Origin: Brachionus plicatilis
Taxonomy: Eukaryota; Rotifera; Eurotatoria; Ploima; Brachionidae
Assembly (NCBI GenBank): GCA_010279815.1
Contig: QEOQ01000344.1
Span: 974,948 to 1,038,947 of the forward strand
Length of the DNA stretch: 64,000 bases
Reading direction: 5' to 3'
The position numbers and the translations under genes were made by a program. The notes beneath the pieces are model-generated. The model had not been told where the DNA came from. It worked only from the letters and a program-made list of their open reading frames with translations, and did no database searches. Shown piece by piece: positions 26,003 to 36,963 of this stretch; within the stretch, counting starts at the first letter, position 1, and the number at the start of each line of letters is the position of its first letter.

Positions 26003-27538
26003 ACATTTTTTCTATAAACGATGCTCATTTAATATTTTAGGTTAATTCGGACATATCTGATTCTACTAAGTCTAGCGCCTTAACCTTGCTAGAGATTTTC
26101 GGATTAAGACAATAAAATTATAGGCAAAACTTTATTGGGACACGAGATCCTTATCAAAAAACTTCAACAAAACATTACTAATCGGACTAATCGTGGTTGA
26201 AAAACATGAAAACTTAATAAATAATGTATGATATGTGTGTTGTGCAACCAACAGTGTCATCAGGCTTTATGCAAGAGGACAATTGGACATAAGAACAAGA
26301 TCAGTAATAGTTGTTTAAATGAAAAATTAAATTATTTGAATTTGAATTTTTTTGATAAATTATATTTTTTATGATTGATCAATTTTTTTTTAAAATAACA
26401 GTAAGCCTAAGACATTCAGAATTCGGTTAAAATCCCAATTTTTTTACATTTCATTTTCACTTTCACTTTAATTTTTTTATTTATTCTATGGCTTATAAAG
26501 AAATAAAAAACTTACCTTATAATTTCAACTATAATCTTAGTGCGTTTTATTTTAATTTATCATAAAGTCTCATAGGATGAAAAAATTGAAAATGATTTAA
26601 GCTTATACCATGTAAATTTTTTTTCACATTTAAATCCATGTCAAAAAATGCTTTATAATCTATTTAGATTCCATTTTTCTTTTTTTTTTTTGTTTAATTT
26701 TAGAAATCACAATACTCAAATCCCAACCTAAAATTACCAATTTTTTAGGAAAGCCCACTAAATAAATAAACAATTTTGACATTATCCCGAGTTAAATTTT
26801 ATTTAATTTAAAAAAAAATTAAAAAAATATTAATTAACTTATTAACTCTTTTTATTAATGAAGTTTTAAATTTTTGAACGATCAATTTTCAGAAATAAAT
26901 ATTCCCTTTAATATTAACCCTTAAAATTAAGGAATTCTTCAAATTATATATTTATTTATTTGTTTTTTTACCGAAATAAGGCTATCTCAGAATAAAATAT
27001 AAAATAAATCAAAATAAAGTTTAATTTATTTTTTGCGTAAGTGAAATAAAGAAAAGTAAGCAATTAATTAATCATTTTGTCAAATTTTTGTTTTCAAGTT
27101 AATATTTGCCGTCAGTTAATTGATCATGGGAATTTTTTTTTCATTACAGTTAGCTCACTTTTTCACATCATGTTAAACGATTGGGTCCATTGAAAAAAAA
27201 TCGCTGTATTTTTAAATATCAAGATTCTATTTACATTATTTGATTAAGCTTAAATGATATAATTTAGATTAATTAAAAGTTAGAATTGATAATTTTACTT
27301 AAACTATTGTTATTTTAGCTTAATTAATTTTCTTATTTTATGCGATATTTATACTAAATCTCTCAACTAAGCTTGCCGAAAAGTCACAATATATGATCTT
27401 TAGGAAAAATTTTAAAAAAAAATGGTGAACGTTCAATTCATAGATTTTTTATTTTAAATAATTAAAAAAATATATAACTGGTCATTTCGCTTTATTAATA
27501 TATTTAATTTAATATATATAATGATAAGCCTAATTTAA
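26003..27538. other. AT-rich spacer downstream of the CDO-SOD gene
   Basis: No open frame or repeat of note. 26030-26290 has slightly higher GC but no recognisable coding sequence. Confidence 0.45.
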
Positions 27539-27544
27539 TTTATT
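27539..27544 (-). promoter_or_regulatory. Poly(A) signal for the CDO-SOD exon
   Basis: TTTATT on the plus strand reads AATAAA on the minus strand, about 40 bases after the stop codon at 27585, marking this as the terminal exon. Confidence 0.5.
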
Positions 27545-27584
27545 AATCATCTAACTAATAAACCCAAAGAAAATTAAAAAAAAT

Positions 27585-29443
27585 CTATGACTCTCTTATT
27601 TGACCACAAGCTATAATTGGTCCTGAATTTCCATTTACTTTTGAATTTTCGCTTAAACCCTTTCCAAGATCATCACCATTCTCATGAATCGCAAAACTTC
27701 TATACATCAAACTAAACTTGCCAGGACTAGACAAGTTTATTAGTCCATCATGCAAAATTATATCAATTTTAGCTTTTCCATTCTCGTCCGATTCTATATT
27801 GCCCAAATCACCCAAATGCTTGTTTAAATGAAAATCAGCCACATTTCCATGTGTTTTAATTGAAAGTGGATCATAGTGTGAGCCCAGTCTATCACATTCA
27901 GAAGTAATATCTCCATATTCATGAATATGAAAACCGTGGAGACCATTTTTTTTCAATCCTTCTATCATTCCGCTTATTCTGATCTTATTTTCATCAAAAT
28001 CCTCAAGAGTCAAAAAACCTGACACATTTTTCCATTTACCATGATTGATTACTGCAATGGCTTTATTTTTTTCTTCACATCTTGATGACAAATAATCTTG
28101 ATAGCATTGTTGTGAACAAGCTTCAATCATTTCAAATTTTCCACTTATTTTATCACAATTGTAGAGAGAATTATGATCTGCAGAAAATTTGCAATAGTTT
28201 TCCTTGGACCTTCTATTAAGCAAATGTCCACACACTTTGCCACTATAAGGACAACAGTTCATTTTAGCTGGATTGTTGCATATGTTTTGCTCATACTCAG
28301 TCTTGGTTATTTCAATTAAATCTTCAAAAGTATAATCTGATGTTGGATAGAAGCGCTTTAGATCGCCACCATTAGGCAAAATATAATTAAATGACTCCTC
28401 ATGGTTGTCAAAGTCATTCAGATGCGAGTAAGCTTGGATTGAAATGGCCGCTCTGGTACTATTCAAATTGGTCAATCTATGAGTCTGGTACATATTTGGT
28501 GTGAGCCAAGTGATTTGACCAGCATGTAGACTAGTAGTTTTGACCGGGTCCTCATAAATGTTATTTCTTTCAGTCAAAGGATTGAAATAATCAGAGATGA
28601 GCGATCCATCTAGCATCTTGATCAATCCAACTGTATTTCCATGGTTGTGGATCGGACTAAAATGTCCTTTTGGCCAGATTTCTAGTACATAGGGCTGTCC
28701 AGGAGATGAACCATCAACGTATTCAAAAGTTACTCTTAAATAGCTTGTTTTTTGATTGCTACTACCAAAAGACTTTTTAGCTTTTTCTCTAAGCTTCATG
28801 TTCAAGGAACATCCCATACTTTCTATTGAATAATTGATAGCGTCCAGCACATCATTTCCCATGTTAAGGCCTCTGCTCCTAACTATGTCGTACAAACGCT
28901 TTCCTTCAACTGGCAAGTCTTCTTTGGTAGTTATTCTAGTATTTAGATCATTAAATCCATCTTTATCAATGTCATATATTCTCACTGATGGATCCTGAAT
29001 AACTGGCAAATCTTCAACTCTGTTTTCAATTACATTCACACTCTCATCCAATTTTAAAGTTTTGATGCTGCGCAAAATATTGTTTGCTGCTTTGGTCCGA
29101 GGCACAAATTGGCTCAGTGTGTTATTTACCATGGTGTATCCAATGCCAATTTTTAAAAAATTGTTGCTCATTTTGAACCGATCTAGGGAATAAAGTGAAA
29201 TCCAGATTATTAGTTCGTCTTGTTTGAAGTGTAAAAGATCTATGCTTGGATATTTCAAGTCAATTTGGTTGAAGCCAAACTTTTCCAAATCAAATGACCA
29301 AATTTTTCGGTCGGAAATCATAACTTTGAAATTTTCAAATTGAAAGGCCATTTCTTCAATTTCGTTTTTCAATGGAACGATTTTTAGATGAGCTGTAAAT
29401 TTTCTAGGTGGAAAATCAAAAGTGCTGCCTTCGGTTGAAATTT
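27585..29443 (-). CDS. Fusion of cysteine-dioxygenase-like cupin and Cu/Zn superoxide dismutase domains
   Basis: One uninterrupted exon of about 619 codons; residues below are numbered from the codon at 29372. Residues 1-110 are an unrecognised domain. About 150-350 is a cysteine-dioxygenase-like cupin: KGHFSPIHNHGNTVGLIKML supplies His242 and His244 and His298 (MYQTHRL) is the likely third iron ligand. The Ser-x-His-x-Tyr triad of mammalian CDO reads SIQAY (His to Gln), and Gly replaces the crosslinking Cys, as in bacterial CDOs. Residues 365-432 hold nine Cys. Residues 437-591 are Cu/Zn SOD: HGFHIHEYGD (Cu), His499, His508, His519 and Asp522 (Zn), FAIHENGD (Cu), and a probable Cys493-Cys589 disulfide. 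The SOD guiding Arg (S-R-L-A-C-G) reads PIIACG. CDO would oxidise cysteine to its sulfinate and SOD dismutate superoxide, but both sites are altered. The frame stays open upstream to an AG acceptor at 29444-29445, so the ATG lies on another exon or is the internal ATG at 29349-29351. Confidence 0.85.
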
Positions 29444-29694
29444 CTTGTTAAAAATTGAAATTAAACAATCAAGGATTTTAAAATGTAATGTGACATTTAT
29501 TTAGATTATTTATTTAAAAGATCTATACTGTGATAGGGAGTAAAGCTGATATTTAAAAGAAATATTTATTATATTTCATTAGAGTTATTTTTTTATTAAT
29601 GTTGTTTTTTTATCTGGCCTTTTTTGGTAAAGCATTTTTCTCATTCTTCATTAATGTTGAAAAAATTTACATTCATAATGGCAAGATTTTTTTC
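29444..29694. other. Short spacer or intron upstream of the CDO-SOD exon
   Basis: AT-rich; no ATG-bearing exon in frame with the CDO-SOD exon could be found here. Its 5' exon must lie farther right, beyond the MITE that begins at 29697. Confidence 0.4.
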
Positions 29695-29696
29695 TA

Positions 29697-30262
29697 CAGT
29701 ACATCTTAAAACTAACTTCATCGATTTCTTTCCTCTTCCTCTCTTCTTCCTCACGTATTCCTTTCCTCTTCCTCTCCTCTTCCTTTCCTCTTCCTTTCCT
29801 CTTCCTTTCCTCTTCCTTTCCTCTTCCTTTCCTCTTCCTTTCCTCTTCCTTTCCTCTTCCTCACTTCTTCCTTTCCTCTTCCTTTCCTCTTCCTCACTTC
29901 TTCCTTTCCTCTTCCTCTTCCTCTTCCTCTTCCTTTTCCTCTTTCTTTCCTCTTCCTTTCCTCTTCCTCTCTTGAAAAAAAGAAAAATAAAGAATATAAT
30001 AAATTATGCTAATTTATAATCTCCAATATTTAAATGAAACTATTCAATACGGCAAGCAACTTACAATAGAATCGTTATTTTGATCAATTTATTTTACTTA
30101 ATTTTATTTGCCTGTGGTAGCCAATAGGTTCATCTAAATATATGAATTAGCATAATTTATTATTTTCTTCAATTTCTCTTTATCCTAGTGAGGAAGAGGA
30201 AAGGAAGAGGAAAGGAAGAGGAAAGGAAAAGAAAGCGATGAAGTTAGTTTTAAGATGTACTG
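29697..30262. mobile_element. TA-flanked MITE with CAGTACATCTT termini
   Basis: The left end is CAGTACATCTTAAAACTAAC and the right end its exact complement (GTTAGTTTTAAGATGTACTG). TA flanks both ends (29695-29696 and 30263-30264). Inside the termini both arms continue into TTCATCG and then a CCTCTTCCTTT tract, expanded on the left and short on the right. An inner inverted pair (AATAAATTATGCTAATT near 29998 and its complement near 30150) shows the whole element is a long imperfect palindrome. No transposase. Confidence 0.82.
29730..29972. repeat. CCTTTCCTCTT microsatellite
   Basis: About 240 bp of pyrimidine-only tandem repeat, mostly CCTTTCCTCTT units mixed with CCTCACTTCTT and CCTCTT. The plus-strand open frame across it (29624-30019) is a low-complexity Leu/Pro/Phe/Ser artefact, not a gene. 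The matching purine tract in the opposite arm of the MITE (about 30189-30232) has only a few units, so the left arm has expanded. Confidence 0.9.
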
Positions 30263-30554
30263 TATTTAACATATTTCAATAAAACTTTAAGTTAAAAAAG
30301 GCCAAAAAATAACTGGTTTTATTTTTAAAAAATTGACAACATGAAATTCAAAATATCTCTTTTCACAAAATATTATTATTTTATGGTTTTTCCGACTTTT
30401 TTTTTTAAATTGATATATTTTAAATGCACTTTTTTATAATTTGTTGAAATTTGTGGGACAAATTTAAAAAGAATTATCGAACAGATTTTCTTGAAATTTA
30501 TAACTAAATAAAGTTCAATATGAGTTAATTTTCTTTGGGAAAAGTCCTTTGAAG

Positions 30555-31665
30555 CATAGCAAAATACCTTTTTAGCATGAATAAAAATTTTTTTTTCGCA
30601 TAAACAAAAATAAACAATAACAGCATAAAAATTTTATTAGACTAGCATGAAATTTACTTTAACGCATAGAAAAACGATTGTCGCATAGAAAAATTACAAA
30701 TAAGAAACAAATAAAAAATCAAAAATGGCAAAAAAAAACTAATGATTGATTAGAACTGATAGAGCTTTGCGTGGACGACCACGAGGTCTCTTTTGTTGAG
30801 AAACAACTTATTCAAGATCCTTATGTTGCGAAATTGTTCTTGTTTTTTTTGTTTTTGGATCCTCTACTCGTGTTGAACAAGCGTTTCTTTTTCTAGTGAC
30901 TCGAACAGGTTCAGGGTCAGTTACCAAGTCTTTTTCAGTAGTTTTTTCAAGAATGTGTTCAAAGTTTTGATGAAATGTTTAAGTGCCTTTTTTTTTGCCT
31001 GGACGAGGTCTACATACAAACCTAGTTGGCCTTTCATTATTCAACTTAAAAAAAAGCAACTCACTTGTTCTGAACAAATGAGAGCACACAGAATAAGTCA
31101 AAAACAATCTACAGTCGCATGATTTCGTAAAAGTGTTAATTTTATGAATAGACGAATAACCTTTAAAATAGATAATAAAATGTTCTGATGATTGACTAAA
31201 ACAATCCGCAATAAACAAATTATCTCAATGGTAGTTTGGATAGTTAATAGCTCTCTTTTAGTGAAAATTTTTTTTATTCTGCCATTAAAGCTTTCAAGTT
31301 AATTATTTGTTGTAGCAAAACCGGGACAGTTTCTAAATCGCACAATCATATTGTGTTTAATTTCAACGTCACACTCTTTACAAGTATATGTTTGAGGTCT
31401 ATTTTCAGTGATATTTCGGTGATCATCATACCTCAAAAATGTCTCAAGATCGGTGTCGTCGGCAAATACTTTTATTTTTTCCCACTCATATTTCAATTGA
31501 CTTCGAGTGATCATTTTTTATTTTGATGCTGTAATGATTTATTTTAATCTATATTGCTTTTTATTATGCGCTTTTATAAAAAGTAATAAGTTGCTAAACT
31601 AAATTGTCTTTATGCTATAAATTTTTTTTAATGCGTTTTTTTTTATGCGGCAAAAACCCTCGTCC
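30555..31665 (-). pseudogene. MULE (Mutator-like) transposon with SWIM finger and AT-hook
   Basis: The minus strand reads PGFATTNN then LESFNGRIKK (near 31310-31260), the conserved start of the C-terminal part of MULE transposases. A SWIM zinc finger follows (CDCRLFLTYSVCSHL, near 31120-31075), then a basic tail with an AT-hook (RPRGRPRKAL, near 30765-30790) that would bind the minor groove of AT-rich DNA. Upstream at 31395-31330 is a Cys pair (TYTCKECDVEI). The catalytic DDE part is missing and frame changes are needed near 31220 and 30980. Both ends carry clusters of GCATAAA-type motifs in opposite orientation (30555-30690 and 31565-31660), likely the terminal repeats. Confidence 0.7.
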
Positions 31666-31844
31666 ATTTTGTTTTTTGATTTTGTTTTTTGATTTTTAAA
31701 ACTTAAAATAAAGTATGACTCAATAAATCTAATCACATATTTCGTACATTAAAGACTATTCTTTTTTTTTAACTTTCAACACCAATCCTTATTTATTTTT
31801 TAAATAATATTTATTTAATATTTTGCATGAAAATTAAAAGAAAC

Positions 31845-31922
31845 GGCCTGGTGTAATGATTGAAATTGTAGAATTTGAATCCAATGAGCACAGGACTAGT
31901 TTCCGTTCAAACATTTTTTTTT
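31845..31922 (+). ncRNA. Possible tRNA-derived (SINE-like) pol III unit
   Basis: GGCCTGGTGTAATGATTGAA resembles a tRNA A box (TGGTGTAATGG is common in tRNA genes). About 50 bases later TTTCCGTTCAAAC resembles a B box (GGTTCRANNCC), and a run of T follows at once as a pol III stop. No acceptor stem is evident, so it is not a functional tRNA. It could be a SINE head or chance. Confidence 0.25.
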
Positions 31923-32339
31923 TCCTTACAAAATCTAAAGCAACGGAAGTAAAATCAGAATTGTATTAATTATTTAAAAGATAAAATTTTAAACTTAAAT
32001 TTAAAAATCCTTCTCATCATCCAGACTAAAACTAAAAAAAAATGATTAAATTACTTAAGAAATCTTCTTTATGCCTTTTTTTTGACTATATAGTGACATG
32101 TCGCTTAATTAGACTTTAAATTTTTTAAAAATCGTCATTTTTAGGTCTTTTTCGAATTTTAGGGACATATTGCACTTATCGAAAAAGGTCAAATGAAAAC
32201 CAATGTTCGATATATACTGACAAGTCACTAAAATCGAGCAATAACGTTAACATATTTAAATGATAATAATTTCTTTTAAAATTTAAAATAATGTTTTACA
32301 GCATTGATTTTACAACAAGATTTATTATTTAAATTCACT

Positions 32340-35300
32340 CTCCCAATCCGTACTGTACCACTTCAAGAGTATCACTCTCTTAATGGCGGAATACAATCAA
32401 CAGGTGGACCCCAGCCAAGGGCTCCACCTAAACCCAGGGTTGATGCCAGGCACTGCAAAACGAACAACACGTAAAACAAAACCTTAATCTTCTACAACAA
32501 CTAAACAACGCAATTTACGATAAAACTTCCAACCAAAACATGGCCACATATCAACATACCACGCATCATCAAACACCTTCAATGAACTCGATCACAGAAT
32601 CGTCAAATATCGACTCACCTCCAAACTTGTATCGAGCAAAGGCACAAGACTCTATTCCCAGCAAAAACTTTTTTTATCAAATAAAATAAAAAACCAACCC
32701 AAACTAAATAAAGCTAAAAAAAAAATTATCCTAAAATACATAAGTTATCAGCAGTTTCCAACTCAAATGAGAAGCTACTTAAAACTTCCCAATGAAATCA
32801 AAAGATGCTTGCCAAGTATTAACATAATACGCGTAATCAAGCAAAAAAGTGAACTCATAATAAAAACAGGACAACTCAATCGAAAGAATAAAAACTAGCT
32901 GACCAATTGATGCGTTTATTCACGGAGTTCAATAAGTCCAGCATAAAGCTCCGAAATTCTACATAGCTTTACAAAATGTAAGTATTGATTTTGATGTCAA
33001 ATATAAAGAGTTTCTAGACTTCCTTAAGGAATACTATGCCATAATTAAAGTACTAAGAATAGTCAAAAAGAGAAGTAATGAATAACTCAGGACCATTTAA
33101 GCCTTTCTTAGCAAAAGAGAGACCTACGACAGAATCATAAAAACTTCCAAAATAAAAATTGGCAATACAGTAATCAAGGTTTAACCTTGAATCTTCGGTA
33201 TTCATCCAGATCAATGTTTTCATTGTCAGAAAATTGGGTATAAGAAGCTTAACTGCCGGATCTTCAATCAACCGCCAACCTGTGTGCGCTGCACGTTGAC
33301 TGGTCACTCACACGACAAGTGTAAAATCAATGACCAAATACTCTTTAGGTGAGTAAGTTGCACTCAAAACATTCTTCATGTAGTAATTACTGCTAAGCTT
33401 TAATCAAAGAAACAAATAGAAGAACAATTTCAACTTGAAGAAAAGCTGAAAAAATCTCCTCTTTAAACTTTAATCAATCAAAGCGCAACAAATACGATCT
33501 ACAACATTAGATCTAATTCAATCCGAGACAGCTAAACAAAAAAATTTCTGAATTTGCTAATTGATGTAATCAAAAACTTGAATAAGGTTATTTAATCAAT
33601 GGAGGAAAACCCGAAGTTCTTTTCAATTTAGTTATAAAAAATTTGGCTTAAATTTTTTCAAAATTCACAAAACAGGCTCCATTCAGAGCTAAAACTTAAA
33701 CAATCAGAAATTTCAGTACCTGAGAGTTTTGACGACAACGACATGGACTTTGACTACAATAATGAATAAAAAGAAAAAACTTTTTCACTTTAACGTCCAA
33801 TCAGTAACGACTGATTCAATAAAGATCTTAATCCAAAATAAACCGAACTTACGACCCTGACTTAATCCTAATCTGTTCTTTTATTGACCTTAATCATCTT
33901 TTACAACACAGAAACTGTGTCGGGTTCTAATTTGATTTGAAAAACAAAAAAAATTAGAAAAATTAAAAGTACATCTAATGCACTAAACAAGGAATTATTA
34001 AATTTAAAAACCGAAATATATGAAAGTCTCATCATTCTCGGCGATTCAAATGCAAAAAATACAATGTGGCACTGCCCAAAAAATGAGCCAAAAGGTGAAA
34101 TCTTAGAGAATATTTTAAACAACTTAATTTGTTTATCTTAAACTGCTAGAGTTTTACTTTAAATCGAGGCAAAAGAGCATTTGATCTATCAATCTGTTCA
34201 AATTTAATATGAAACTGCGTGTAAGACGGCAGGACAACTCGGCGAACCGAAAAAATTTGCCTTCAAAAAATTTCATTGGCAAAAGTTTGATAAAGTTTTG
34301 TAACATAAGAGCTCGACCAGTAGACTAATCACAAATGCTTGAGAAATCGACAAAAAGTTCGAAAGAATTATCCAAACAATAAAATCTTCGATCTAATACT
34401 CCATAAAAATTATAATATTCAAATCAAAATAGATAAACCCTAAACCAATTGCTCAATCACTTGTGCTAACATCAATGCTAAACACACAATCAGAAGACTC
34501 AAAAATCGAAATAACAAAGTTCGCAAGCAAATTTCTTTCTTTAAGTCACAAAATCTAATAAATGAATTACAAAACCCTAAAAAAATTTTTTCAGCGCGAC
34601 TCGCAATGTTGGGAAACACTCAAAAGGTTAGACCAAGACAGTAAAAATAACAGTCTATCTACCAAAATAAAAATTTAAAATGCGGAAGGGAAAAATAATA
34701 GACCAAGAACCTGAAATTTGGATATCATAACTGAGTCAAAATCATAACTTCCGAATTTTGTTTCAGAGAAAAAATGAGCACACAAGATCAAAGTTTTCTT
34801 CTGAATCAATCTATCATAAACGGGTTTGGCAGAAAAGAGAACACTAGAGCAGTCTTTTTCGACCTGGAAGAAGCATTCGACAAGGCTTTTCATCAGAAGT
34901 AAGAGATTATAGTTAAGATTAGAAAACTCGATGTCAACCTTTACATCTTCAATTGGATTAAAAAATCCCTATTTAACAGAAAGTTCAAAGTTTGTGTTAA
35001 CAATTACATGTCGACTTAGTTTTACATCCAAACTGGAGTACCTAAATGGAACTGTCTATCGCCTTCACTTAATTTACTCTTTTTTAGGGACATTGTAAAT
35101 ACGTTCCCAAAATTACTAAATATTTCCTTCTACTCTGACGATCTCTGTATTTGGTTTACCAGCAAATCTCTTGAACAAATTAAAAAAACTTGAGAACATC
35201 GATTAAACAAATCACTTTATTTTGCAAAGAATGGGGTTTAAAAATTAACACAAGCAAGACCAACTTTTGTATAACAGCTGGTAAGCATACTTGCTATTAA

Positions 35301-35980
35301 ACAATATTTAGATAAAACTCAATCAGGCGACAGCGCTTTTCCAATGATACCATTCTCAAACTGCTTAGGCATCGAACCTGACCCAAATTGAATTTCAAGA
35401 TAATTATACGAGAGCTTTGGCAAGAGGCTTAACACAAAAATAAATATGATTCGTAGGCTTAAGATAAACAAAAGGCTTAAGATAAACAAACTCGACTAAA
35501 TTATGCATCAAAGTGTTTAATAGTTAAATCCATCTGTCCTGTTCTACGAAAAGAATTATATCGGATCTACAAGTAACCCACGCCAATATTCTCCGACACA
35601 TAAACTTTTTCCCTTTAAAAAAAAGAATATCATTGACTCACAAAAAGCTCAATTTATTAATGATCTCAACACGGAATGAACAATTACTTATAAATTATTT
35701 TAAAAAAGGCTAAACCACTCAACTTATTGAAGAACTAAACGAATTACTCAAAAAGAAACAAAGTTTAAAACATTGTTTATCAACTTCATTCAAAAGAGGA
35801 ACATGTTCCAAGTCGAAGCATAAAATTTATATTTCTTGTTTGTTTTTCTTTTTGTCTTATTTACTGGTATTTTACTTCTTTTAAATTTCGTTTTTTATAA
35901 AATCTTAAAGCTGAAAAGAAGGGGAGTTTCCATTCTTCAGAGCCAGAGAGAAACCCTCAAGCTATTTAATTAAAAATAAA
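32340..35980 (+). pseudogene. Decayed non-LTR retrotransposon (LINE, APE endonuclease type)
   Basis: ORF1 region: near 33200-33330 two zinc-knuckle motifs follow one another, CFHCQKIGYKKLNC (His changed to Tyr) and CVRCTLTGHSHDKC (intact CX2CX4HX4C). Endonuclease region: LIILGDSNAKNTMWHC and GEILENILNN (about 34027-34125) match the GDFNAKH motif of APE-type endonucleases. Reverse transcriptase: ENTRAVFFDLEEAFDKAF (about 34840-34893, catalytic Asp in FFDLEEAFD), QTGVPKWNCLSP (near 35030-35065) and the F/YxDD box as FYSDDLCIWF (about 35130-35160). The order (knuckle ORF1, APE, RT) fits the Jockey/CR1/I groups. There are many stops and frameshifts. The A-rich tail follows the GAGTTTCC segment near 35925-35985. 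Confidence 0.8.
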
Positions 35981-36233
35981 AATAAATTTATAAAATAACA
36001 GTATCTTTTTTTCTATTCAATATATTTTTTAATAACAATTGAATAAAAAATAAAACGATTGTTTTTTTTTTTTTAAATCACTATTACTTTTTTTAAGCAG
36101 ACTGCAAAAACCACAATCGGATATTTTTTTTTAAAACTGTTCCTATTAAAAAATAAATATTATTACGGGTTTTAAAGGGAAACCTTGGTTGGTTTTTAAA
36201 ACGCTTAGTGCTTTTTTGGACTTTGCTTAAATA

Positions 36234-36961
36234 CAGTGTTTAAAGTTAAACTGGATAATGGGTTAGATTACGTTATTTTACGTAATTTTACGTCAGAAAA
36301 TGTAAGCTTACGTAATATTACATCATTTCTTCTATGTAAGAAAATGTTAGCTTACGTAATTTTACGAAATTTTACGAAATATTTCACCAGTTTATGTAAG
36401 TTTGGCCGAAAACGCTTATGGCCAAAAAAAATTAAAATTGAATTGAATTTTAGAGGAAAAACTGGAAAATTAATAAAATATTTGAATTTTATAATAAAAT
36501 TTTTGAAAAAAAAACATTAAACTTTATTACATTTTTTTACATCATTTTACGTAAAATTACACAATTTAATGTAATAATATGTAATTTTTTGTCATATTTT
36601 CTAAGTTTATGTAAATATTAGTAAAGTGCTTTTTATTCTTTTGCCAAAAGATGATTTTAAAAATAAAAACACAATTTTTGCAATTAAAAATGATTCAAAA
36701 AGTGAATAAAAAATTAAAAATACAATTTTATTTTATACTTTTATCTTAAAAATTCTAATTTTTTATTTAATAAAAAAATTAAATTTAAAAATACTAAAGC
36801 AACTGACTATTTTTTTTTTCGAATTACGTAAGTAATTACGTAAGCAAACATTTTCTAACATAGAAGAAATAATGTAATATTACGTAAGCTTACATTTTCT
36901 GACGTAAAATTACGTAAAATAACGTAATCTAACCCATTATCTAGTTAAACCTTAAACACTG
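36234..36961. mobile_element. TA-flanked MITE, long inverted repeats rich in TTACGTAA
   Basis: The left end CAGTGTTTAAAGTTAAACTG and the right end (reading back from 36961: CAGTGTTTAAGGTTTAACTA) are near-complementary, with TA at 36232-36233 and 36962-36963. The arms extend about 130 bp, through AATGGGTTAGATTACGTTAT and repeated GTAAGCTTACGTAATATTAC motifs, with few mismatches. The middle is AT-rich and noncoding; the 94-codon open frame at 36236 is a by-product. Confidence 0.87.
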
Positions 36962-36963
36962 TA

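Noticed and set aside
29624..30019. 131-codon open frame rich in Leu, Pro, Phe and Ser
   Set aside because: It is the translation of a CCTTTCCTCTT microsatellite inside a MITE, not a gene.
33053..34893. Minus-strand open frames of 72 to 84 codons
   Set aside because: Antisense to the LINE reading frame on the plus strand, where zinc-knuckle, endonuclease and RT motifs are seen.
36236..36520. 94-codon open frame
   Set aside because: Lies in the palindromic arm of a MITE and encodes repeated palindrome translations.
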